NCBI GenBank assembly: GCA_029990175.1
Contig: JARKIP010000005.1
Coordinates: forward strand, 71,828,001-71,892,000
DNA from: Petunia secreta
Taxonomy: Eukaryota; Streptophyta; Magnoliopsida; Solanales; Solanaceae
Reading direction: 5' to 3'
Length of the DNA: 64,000 nt
This document shows positions 32,831-41,920 of this stretch, in pieces. The translations under genes and the position numbers were made by a program. The notes under the pieces were generated by a model, which had not been told where the DNA came from, did not search any database, and saw nothing but the letters and a program-made list of their open reading frames with translations. How positions within the stretch are numbered: the first letter of the stretch is position 1; each line of letters opens with the position of its first letter.

Positions 32831-34636
32831 CTCAAAACCAGAGTGCAATGCTCATATGCTTAATGCAATACCAACAACAGGGCTTAACATATAATATACA
32901 ATGTAAATTCAAAGCTAAGGCGTAATGAGTACGCCTATCGGCAGCTACACACGTAAGGAACATGTGGTAGAAAATCCATGAGGCTAAGTACCTCCAAAGG
33001 AATGGATATAAACACTTACCTTGTTACAAAGTTAGCAAAGTTACTCAACAACCGCTTTATCCTTTGGATTCATTGTCAAACAATCCTGCTGTATTCAATA
33101 AGAAGAAAACGATATCAAATAGGGCTAAAGGCTTCATTCCTCACATCTTAAGGCAATCCGGTTAGGAACCTGATACCCACGCGACCGGACTGTGTGTCCA
33201 ATGTCCAGCCTCTATGGGGGACTCCAAATCATACAGAACATGATCACAATATAAGTATAAGCATGTATGAGGCATAACACATGTGGCAACAATAGATATG
33301 GACTCAAAGGAATGAGAAGAAAACTCTGGATAGAATTATAGACACAACCTAGAACTCAGAATTTGTCCAACTCTTTGAATTTCCATAAAATTTTCGGCAG
33401 AGTTTCCCCTGAAACTGGATGATCCGCAAAAACAGAACCAGCACTATGCTACACACAGGACTGGATACATGGATAAACTGATAACATAAACATGTTAAAT
33501 GGATAACAAGATGAGACGATTGGATGACATAACAAATCCGCAGATAGAATGTCTGGACAGCACCACTGTCCTGCTTTTCTATCTAATTTTTAGAGTGTAA
33601 ATCAAAGTTATATTCTTCATGGTCTTCATGAAAGTTTTAGATATATGTCTTAGGGTTCTGTGGATTCTTAAATAATCTAAATATCAATTTTGTACAAGGA
33701 GTTATGATCAATATACTAACAACTATCCAAAGATCAAAATAATTTTCCAGATTTTGAAACATTTTGTCTTGCTGATTTGAACGTCTTTCACCTTGGATTT
33801 TAGTAACAAATAAGTATATACAAGGTTCCCTTGATTATATACAACTAACCAACAAGAAAAACCATGTTTGGAACTAAGAAAAACTTCAAAAACTACAAGA
33901 TACATGCCTTGCCAAAAGAAGGGTCTAATCTTACATACCTTTGATGTTTCTTGCTTCTAAACCTTATTTTCTTTGAATTCCACACCTTCTAAAGCTTAAA
34001 CAAGCTATAATACAAAATTAGGCACTTTACTTAGCCATGAAGTAATTCTAAAACTCAAGCTATAGACGAAATTGAAGGTAGCATAACGTTACCTTAATCG
34101 CGTAGAGCGTTTTGACGCAATCCGTCTTCAATTTCGAGTTAAGGTTGATGTTGTTTCTTCAAAATCATAAAATTTTGTTTCAAACTCAAGAAAGAGCTGT
34201 TTATATCGTGAGGTTTCTGGAAAATGTCGAAAAAGAGAAGGTATTTCTACTTTATACTAAAACATTTCATTTTTAGCCCTCTTTTACGCTTATATCCCTT
34301 TTTCTGGCCTAATTTCTGATGCTCATATCTTTTTATCCATAGGTTGTATGAAAAAACCATTTAAAGTGTTAGAAACTACACTCCAAGGGCTTCAATTTGG
34401 TATATGATATTTTCCCAAAAGACCTCATATAATGCACGAAATTAATTGCTGAAAAAGCTTCATTACAAGGCAATTCCTTTATCGGTTTTTCCGCAACTTA
34501 AATCCGATTTTTCCCAAACTTTATATTCAAAATATAAACATCATATGTGATCATATTATGAATTTAAACTCACTTAAATCATTCTTAACATGTCATTAAA
34601 AGGATATACCTCACTTTGGACATATAGGGTGTAACC

Positions 34637-35040
34637 GCAGCACTTTGTAGTTAAATGCAAACGATTGCTGCTAGTTAAACTCTACATGTGTTTCCTAATA
34701 TGCAGCACTTTTCATCGGCTGAAGTGGTGCCTTGTAAGTGTTTCCCACAAGGCCACACTACATGTAGAGTAGCTTTGGTTCAAATATAGAGTAGCTCAAC
34801 ATGTGCTGTCTAATAGGCAACAGTTTTGAACGCATAGCTTGTGCCTTTTCAAGTGTTGCCTTGTCGGCAACACTTGAAGGTTTGGGGAAAAACAAAAATG
34901 TATAGGGATCTCTACATGTGATGCACAACAGACAGCACTTTACTTTGTGCCAACTTGTTACAGTGAACCTCCAACGTCTATATATCTCGTTAATCTATTC
35001 AACAATGTCTAAACTCATGTAACTATTTCAATACGTGCAG
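34637..35040 (+). other. First intron of the split gene, distal part
   Basis: Continues copy A behind the insertion. Contains the strongest hairpin of the window (34848-34878) and a second one (GCCTTGT/ACAAGGC, 34727-34753). Ends at the acceptor TACGTGCAG. Confidence 0.5.
34848..34878. other. Perfect 13-bp hairpin
   Basis: Arms TTCAAGTGTTGCC (34848-34860) and GGCAACACTTGAA (34866-34878) with loop TTGTC. Best member of the GTTGCC/GGCAAC hairpin family. Confidence 0.9.
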
Positions 35041-35047
35041 AAATTAA

Positions 35048-35524
35048 ATGGCAATAAAATGCATATACATTGCTTACAATGGAACATGGATTGAAAACAA
35101 CAAGTATCTGGATCATGAGACGAAACTAATCCTCGTCACAGATAGTGTTACCTTCCATGCGCTTCAGAAGGATATCTTTAATGCTCTGAACTGCAGCCCT
35201 GATGACAACGAAGCAAAAATATTATTCGACACTAATCTGGATACAAGCAAAGGAATGATAATGACGAATGATCAAGAACTAAACACTTTCTTGTATCTGC
35301 TAAGAAATGATCAACATTTCAGCAAGTCCCGTTTCATAGAGCTCACTAGAAGAAACGACATGTCCTTAAAAAGTAGCAGTACCAATAACACATGCCCATC
35401 ACCTGTGAATGAAGCAGAGGATAGCGGTGCGTTCCAGCAACAGCAAGGGAATTTCATAGAACTTATTGACCAACACGAAGAACTAGTGGCACTCACTGAC
35501 CAAGAAGCTGAGAATGCCCGGTAA
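35048..35524 (+). CDS. Small hypothetical protein or N-terminal exon, possibly MULE-related
   Basis: 158 codons, ATG at 35048 eight bases behind a splice acceptor (TACGTGCAG). The frame starts MAIKCIYIAYNGTWIENNKY and contains TFHALQKDIFNALNCSPDDN and a poly-Gln/Glu tail region. Pattern and predicted strand-helix alternation resemble the short N-terminal (PB1-like) domain that precedes Mutator-type transposases in plants, but no transposase domain follows and the assignment is a guess. The stop lies in GCCCGGTAATC, which can also be read as a splice donor (CCCG/GTAATC), so this may be an exon rather than a whole gene. The TATA box at 25297 and the donor at 25431 would make an intron that now holds the chromovirus-type element. 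A partial second copy of the exon start is at 36262-36340. Confidence 0.5.
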   Translation: MAIKCIYIAYNGTWIENNKYLDHETKLILVTDSVTFHALQKDIFNALNCSPDDNEAKILFDTNLDTSKGMIMTNDQELNTFLYLLRNDQHFSKSRFIELTRRNDMSLKSSSTNNTCPSPVNEAEDSGAFQQQQGNFIELIDQHEELVALTDQEAENAR

Positions 35525-35529
35525 TCTAA

Positions 35530-35725
35530 TATGTATTTGTTGCAAAATTTACGAATAGAAATTGCGATTACTCTTATTTGGTTGCAACTACATTGTTTTG
35601 TCCTAAATTAACTTGAAATTACTTGTAGATGATCTCTGTAAATTGTCAATAACAGGAAACACTTTTTAAACTCTTATTCATGGGAATTTGTTTGCAATGC
35701 ACTCACTGCCTTGTGGGCAACACTT
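35530..35725 (+). repeat. Intron module, copy B
   Basis: Diverged duplicate of 25620-25838. It is followed by copies of the same hairpin-rich DNA (35726-36010) and by a second exon start, which makes a tandem duplication with a period of about 1.1 kb (disregarding the insertion). Confidence 0.75.
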
Positions 35726-36207
35726 GCACCTGTGGTGCAAACAATTACTTGTAGATCAACTCTATATGTGCTGCCTAATAAGCAGTACTTTTTATCGCAT
35801 GAAGTGGTGATTTATATCTGTTGTCCTGTAGGCAGCACTTGGAGGTCTGGTTCAAAACAGCAAGTAGAAAAGCTCTACATGTACTGTCTAATCGGCAACA
35901 ATTTTTTTTTTATCGCGTGAACTGGTGCCTTTTAAGTATTGCCCTATCGGCAACACTTGGAGGTTTTGCGCAAAACAACATATAGAGAAATCTCTACATG
36001 TAATGCCTAACATGCAGCACTTTAGTTGTTTTGCAAAATCTTTCCGTTCACTTGCTATAACTTTTGCACTAAATTTGCCTACAAGTTGTGGCTGAAGGCC
36101 ATCACTTTAAGTAAAAAAGTGTAGATAAGTTTCTACAACTTGTTGCCATTCGACCTCTACCTCCTATGTACAACATTAAACAAAGCAAAACTTGAATGTT
36201 TTGCGTC

Positions 36208-36370
36208 TATCTTGTTAATCTATTCAATAAACTCTAAAGTCGTGTAACTGTTTCATTACGTGCAGAATTTAGATGGCAACAAAATGTATATACATTGCTT
36301 GCAATGAAACACGGAGCACTATTTTGACGAGCGACATAGCAAGTCTGAATTATGAAATGAAAAATTAGAT
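36208..36370 (+). pseudogene. Partial second copy of the small-protein exon
   Basis: Resembles 34980-35100 including the acceptor (TACGTGCAG) and the ATG context. From an ATG near 36273 the frame reads MATKCIYIACNETRS, then diverges from the first copy and stops after about 25 codons. Confidence 0.65.
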
Positions 36371-38935
36371 GCAGATTATTGGAGTTTAAATCACAATGTC
36401 CATTAAATTAGTCAAACAAATCAGTGAGATGATGCTTACAGGACATATAAACAACAATGATGAACAAATTATCATCGATGAATTTACTCTACCGACTTCA
36501 GCAAATTAGTTCTTTTTTCATGTCATTACATTTTTAATATTATGTTTTTTTATATATTTTGAAGGGCATTTCAAAGAACACTGTTTTCTTTTATCTTATT
36601 GTATTTTGATTCAATATGTCTTCATTTATTTCTCCCTTAACCCATCAATCATTGTGTTTGCCTGCAAGTGTTGGTAATAGGCAATAGTTGCCTGCCAATT
36701 CTTACCAAACCCTAACATGCAATTGCCTTGAGTAGCTGCCCAAGAAGCACTCGGCCTATTCCCATCACCAAATTCCCCTAGCCAATTCCATTAAGTTGTC
36801 GCCTAGGTACCCTTAGCCTCCACCCTCTTAACAAATTACCCGAGCCAATACGTCTGAAATGCTACTTAAACAACACTTGACCCCCACCACTCACCAAATT
36901 CCCCCAATCTCCAATTCCATTAAAATGCTACATTGGTTGTAATAAGCTTAAAATATGCAAACAAACACTAAAACACAAGCTAAGCGTTCAATATGTCTTA
37001 GCTTCATTTCTCCATTAATCCCCTCTACCATTTTATTTGCATGCAAAGCCTTACCAAAACCTCACAGTCAAATGCCTTAAGTTGATGCCTGACAGGCAAC
37101 ACATGGCCTACACCCCTCACAAACCAGATCCTTTAACATGCAACACTTTGCCTCCACCCCCTACTCAAATTTCTAAAGCTAATACACTTGAAATGATGCT
37201 GCATAGGAATCACTTCACCCCTTACCTCTCACCAAATTCCACGAGCCACTCGCATTAAGTTACTGCTCTCACAAAACATAAGCTTATAAAATACAAACAC
37301 ACATTAAAAAAAAAAGTCACGATGCATATAAGGCGCTTAGAAGAAAATGTATATTCAACACTAAATACAATCAAATTCTATAAATCCCAAGACATTCACA
37401 TTGCTAAAAATATAAACATTTGTTACATACAAACCATTCAGTCGTATAAACTAAAACACAATCATTCACATTAAAAATTTAGTCATCCTCATTACTTTTA
37501 TACAGCAGAGAAAGGCTTTCCAAGTGCTCCTTCACAAAGAAGAGAATTATGGTCTTGGTAATCATTACCTATCTTCTCAAGAAGAGTGTTATGTATATCC
37601 ACCATTTGACTTGGACCTTGCATGACTCTACAGATTAGCAGCCAAATCAAAATGATAATATTTCAACTGCGTACACTTTATCTTGGAAACATATTTGCCA
37701 TGCATTATTGAATCAACAAACTTAAACACCTAAGCACCACAATCATACCTGCACAAAATTTAACGGAAGGCTGAATGCAAAAAATAGAACAAAACAATAT
37801 AAACTGAATCAACAAATGGAATGTCACACCATAATTAACTCAATCTTAATGGGAAACAAATTTTTCTCTAGAATCAAAAATGTAATGTCAACATCACAAA
37901 AGGAAAGAAAACTAAAAAGAGAATACCTATTACTAAACAATAAGCGCATAGCCTGACAGACAACATATTCTCTACAAATAGAACTTATGCTTGAATGTTA
38001 TGTCAACTATTGTCATGTGGGCAACACTTTCAACAACAATATAAAAATAAAAATATGATAACCAACAGAACTTATGCTTGAATATAATCTCAGTTATTGT
38101 CTTATGGGCAACAGTTTCTACAGCGAAAAGAAAACAAAATGCAACACCAATATTTTGCTAAAATTTTACATCAACTGCATAATTAATATATTTCATATAA
38201 CACATTCTACAATATAACAAACATTACCAATTAACAACAAAATTTAATGATTCAAGGAAGCAAAAATTGCAAAAACACATACTGAAAATAATCATTTTTC
38301 ATACAACACACAATACATGCTTGATGTTATGATGTCAATTGTTGCCCTTAGGCAACAATTTCTGGAAAAAAAAAATACAAGAGCCAATGGAACTTATGCT
38401 TGAATCTTATGTCAAACGGTTGCTCTATGGGCAACACTATCTACATTAAAAGAAAAACAAAGAGCAATAGCAATACTTTTCTAAAAATTATATTAACGAC
38501 TAAAATAATTTCATATAAAAAATTGAATAAATATTATGGATTAACAATAAAATTTAAACATTGACGGAACCAAAAATTGGATTAACAATGAACTTAACAA
38601 AGGAAAATATCAAATTCACATAGAACTAAACAAAGAAAAAAGAAAGGAGAAGGAAACTAACCAAGGCATAGAACCCTAATTTGAGAGAGAGGGAGAGGGG
38701 GGAGAGAGAGAGAGCAGAAAAGAGGTAGCTCACCATTAGAATTAGGACTTATATTGGTTAGGGGCAAAATAGTGTTTTCATACATTAAAAAATGGGTAGA
38801 AGGCCATTTTGCTAAAACATTTCTTAGTGGGGACAAAGATACATAACCACGGATAATGGGGTACACGTGGTAAAAAATTTTGACGCCAAAGTAAGACAAT
38901 TTATGCCAAGTCCTGTGCTTAGTGGGCCTTATCTC
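36371..38935. other. Non-coding remainder of the locus with hairpin repeats
   Basis: No gene recognised. Holds hairpins at 37086-37098 (TGCCTG-A-CAGGCA) and 38337-38360, four related segments starting TTATGCTTGAAT around 37984, 38075, 38329 and 38395, each followed by GTTG...GGGCAACA, and a purine-rich AG tract at 38640-38720. The far end is the insertion site ATCTC of the Tat-type element. Confidence 0.55.
37980..38450 (+). repeat. Four diverged direct repeats, each with a GTTG...GGCAAC hairpin
   Basis: Repeat core: (AC)TTATGCTTGAAT, about 20 bases, then ATTGTCATGTGGGCAACACT or variants. Copies at about 37980, 38070, 38325 and 38390; the third contains the perfect 10-bp hairpin AATTGTTGCC-CTTA-GGCAACAATT (38337-38360). 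Confidence 0.7.
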
Positions 38936-39494
38936 TATATTGGGTAAAAATCGACCCGCGGTGATCCGCCTCGGTCATGCAAATCTTAACGACCGAACAC
39001 GTCGCGACTAAGCAACCGCCGAAGCGATTGAGCGAGTCGCCGAAGCCTTGAAACCGAAGATGCGTTACCAAAGGCGAGCCGCGAGCTGAGCTTCGGTGAC
39101 CATCACCTCGGTCAAGCAACAGGGCCAAGCCACCGAGGTCGTTAACTCTCACCTCGGTGGATCCTCCTCGGTTCAAGCGGCTTTGCAGCCCACTACATCA
39201 CCCCCACTAACTCAGCCACTACACACCAAGATCGTGGGACAACATGGCAGCAGATAGTGGAGATCGTGGGCAAGGCTTATACCTATAAATAGTAGTTCAT
39301 TTTATGTAATAGGTATTCAGAAATATATACCGAAACTCTGCCCAAATTTGTACTCAACATCCATATATTGAAATCAAGTTACTTTTATGCATTTACGCCT
39401 ACTTTTGCACGTTTATTCAAGCTTTGATTCAAAGATCTGTTTATATTCGAATCCAAATTCGATTTGTGTACCTAAATTGATTTAGGCCCATACA
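38936..39494 (+). repeat. Tat-type 5' LTR (559 bp)
   Basis: Starts TATATTGGG where the right copy has TGTATTGAG, ends CCCATACA. TATA box TATAAAT at 39284-39290. Rich in CCTCGG/CCGAGG. Confidence 0.93.
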
Positions 39495-39497
39495 AAT

Positions 39498-39515
39498 TGG
39501 CGCCGTCTGTGGGGA
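39498..39515 (+). other. Primer-binding site of the Tat-type element
   Basis: TGGCGCCGTCTGTGGGGA, three bases from the LTR end; close to the tRNA-Asp complement (TGGCGCCGTTGCCGGGGA) and usual in this clade. Confidence 0.8.
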
Positions 39516-39583
39516 TATAAGCAGTAACGCTTTGTTCCAAAGTTCAAAATCTATTTTTTGTCGAAGATTTGTGATCCAACGTT

Positions 39584-41407
39584 ATGGCTGATAACAACAA
39601 CGGCGGTAACAACGATCGGGTTGACGTTCCGACGAACCAACAACCCCTCACCCCAATTACAACTGAAGAGTTTCAAATGTACGTTGTCACCACACTAAGG
39701 GCTCTCCAAAGTAAGCAGGATGAGCAGGCTAGTATCAACGCTGAGTTTCGCGCTTCGTTGGAAGTGAGAAATAACGCTGCCCCAAACAGCGCCCAGCCTT
39801 CGGCTCCTGGTGGAGGCACTCCGCCCTTCGTTCCTCCGGGCGCGACAACAGGGGGACCTCACAATGGAGCCACGTCTGGGGGCTCGGGGAATAACCCAAC
39901 TGCATCGCCACACTTCGGGACGTTTCCCACCGTGGCTGAAACAACGTCCTAGGTCGACGTTGAAAGAATGAGTAGAGAAATCGAGGCGCGCATCGAGGCG
40001 CGCGTGGAAAAGCGTCTTGAAGGCTTACCGGGAATAAGCAAGGAGGAAGATGATCTTGACATCGAGCAATATAGGGAGCAGCCCAATAAGCCCGAAGCAG
40101 CTCCAGCTCCAACTCCGGTGGGCTTCAAACTCACATTCCTTAAAAAGTATGATGGGACAACTGATCCCAAGGAGCACATCAGGGAATACATGTCCATGGT
40201 GAAGAGCAACGACTTAACATCCACACAGCTCGAGTCGATGTTCTTAAAGAAGTTTGGTAGTTCATTAGAAAAAGGTGCCCTTCGGTGGTATTTTTGCTTG
40301 CCAGCGGGGTCAATCTCCTCGTTTAAAGAACTATTCAGCGCCTTTGTCAAGGCTCACACCGGCGCGCAAAAGATCCTCCAGAGGAAGGAGGATATATGTG
40401 AAGTGAAGCAACATTCCGGTGAGCCACTTAAAGAGTTCCTCGAGCGATTCCACGCTGAACGCATGGAATTGCCTCGAATGGATGATACCTTGGCCATCAT
40501 GGCATTCGAAAAGGGTATCAATAGTCGCAATTCAGGTGCCGCAGCCGAATTGCGCAAAGAGTTGCAACAATATCAGGTCCTGACGTGGGAGGATCTACAT
40601 AGAAGAGCTTACTCCAAAATCAGATTGGAGGAGGCAGAGTTCAAGAACCGAGGTTATCAAAACCGAGATGATACTTCAAATCGCGCCGAGGCGCCACGAA
40701 ATAATTCGAAGGGGAGGTATGAACCTTACACTTCGACGAGGCAACATGTTAGCCAGAGGTTGGGGAACAGCCCCGGTGACTCATACCCAGCCTCCCATAT
40801 AAGCCAAAGGCTCGGAGGGAAGGTTCAAACCAATGTGAACCAAATAAATCCCTCGAGCTCCGCTTCGGTCCCTAGAAAGGATCTCCCTCGGATCCAAGAT
40901 TATAATTTCAACATATCAACATCGGAGCTGGTCGACGTTGTCAAGGGGACAGCCGGGGTAAGGGTTCCCAAAGACATGAGGACCCCGGCGGACAAAAGGG
41001 ATCAGAATCTGCATTGTGAATTTCATGCAGATTATGGCCACAGAACCGAGGACTGCAAAGCCTTACGCCTCGAGGTGGCCCACCTACTGAAGAAGGGAGT
41101 CTTGGCAGATTTCCTCACTGATAAAGGAAAAGACAACTTTTCCAAGAACCGGGGTGATGGACAACCACCTCGGGCTCCACCCCCTGAAAGAGTAGTGAAT
41201 GTTATCACCGGGGGGTCTGAAGTGAATGGCGTGAACTTTGCCGCTGCCAAAAAGTTCGCTAAGCTCTCCATCACTATGGAGAAAAGGACTCGGGTTGGAG
41301 GCTCGGGCAAAGATATTGTTTTCGATGACGATGATTGCGATGGGATGATGTTTCCCCATCACGACGCGCTAGTCATCATGTTGAGGATCAATGACTCCGA
41401 TATCAAA
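39584..41407 (+). pseudogene. Tat-type gag with one nonsense codon
   Basis: ATG 39584 (MADNNNGGNNDRVDVPTNQQ). A TAG at 39950-39952 (Gln codon changed, ETTS-stop-VDVERM) splits an otherwise continuous frame. The Retrotrans_gag domain follows (FLKKYDGTTDPKEHIREYMS, GALRWYFCLPAGSISSFKEL, PLKEFLERFHAERMELPRMD). Downstream the knuckle-like segment CEFHADYGHRTEDCKAL (C-x-x-H-x-x-x-G-H-x-x-x-x-C) is the Tat form of the nucleic-acid-binding finger. One base change would not matter for the LTR-encoded transcript, but gag cannot be translated through it without readthrough. Confidence 0.9.
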
Positions 41408-41920
41408 AGAGTCTTGATCGACCCCGGTAGCTCAGTTAACATAATTAGCTACAGGGCCGTTAAGTAGATGTGGTTGAAGGGTGAAGTTGTTCCCAAGTCA
41501 ACAGTGTTAGCTGGCTTCAACAACTCCACGGAGAAGACTTTGGGTGAGATCACACTCAAAACATTCGCCGAGGGAGTTACCAAGGAAACACTGTTCCAAG
41601 TTATGCCCGAGGATCTAGCTTACAATGTGATCCTCGGTAGGCCATGGATCCACTCCATGGAGGCTGTCCCTTCCACTCTACACCAAGTGATCAAATTCCC
41701 TACACCTTAGGGGGTTAGATCGATCAAAGGGGAGCAGCGAGTAGCAAGAGAATGCTATTCAGTTGCACTGAAAAGTGGAGTCGCCCCGGTTGGGCCAAAC
41801 AAATAGCAACCACAGGATTCGGGGTTAAGCGGGGAGGACGCCCAAGGAGGAGTCGAAAAACTTCCAGCCTGTGTTCAAGAGCCTCGGAAGCAAAAGGTCG
41901 AGGACTCAACTATTGAAGAG
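41408..41920 (+). pseudogene. Tat-type protease and linker
   Basis: RVLIDPGSSVNIISYRAVK carries the D-P-G form of the aspartic protease site, then a TAG (41465-41467). The frame continues with ILGRPWIHSMEAVPSTLHQV, the conserved C-terminal protease motif, to a second TAG at 41708-41710 (FPTP-stop-GVRSIKGEQ, a Trp codon changed) and a third at 41804-41806 in the linker. All lie in the same frame as gag and RT. Confidence 0.88.

Larger units (their letters stand above)
25844..34636 (-). mobile_element. Chromovirus-type Ty3/gypsy element with very large LTRs and no recognisable pol
   Basis: LTRs at 25844-28129 and 31579-34636 frame only 3.45 kb of internal DNA. In element orientation the LTR starts (T)GTTACACC and ends CGGGTCGTGTCA. 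A perfect tRNA-iMet PBS (GCTCTGATACCA on plus, 31565-31576) lies by the right LTR and a PPT by the left, giving minus orientation. The target duplication is GCAGC (25839-25843, 34637-34641). The internal part retains a gag trace (30548-30780) but I find no protease, RT or integrase motifs. It resembles a deletion derivative of a Del/Tekay-like element; the lineage is inferred from LTR ends, PPT and gag. Confidence 0.82.
31579..34636 (-). repeat. Chromovirus-type 5' LTR (3058 bp)
   Basis: Full form of the LTR; contains two minisatellites (32233-32391, 32570-32830) that are missing from the other LTR. Its outer terminal base is C where the partner has A (GTAACC against GTAACA). Confidence 0.87.

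Noticed and set aside
32528..32863. Repetitive 111-codon frame (+) and 99-codon frame (-)
   Set aside because: By-product of the 54-bp minisatellite, whose length is divisible by three.
35930..35960. tRNA or microRNA gene at the hairpins
   Set aside because: Stems are too short (at most 13 bp) for a microRNA precursor and there is no cloverleaf or A/B box arrangement.
38919..39176. 85-codon minus frame in the left Tat LTR, repeated at 49231-48986
   Set aside because: Identical in both LTRs because the LTRs are near-identical; no domain; it crosses the LTR boundary into host DNA at the left.
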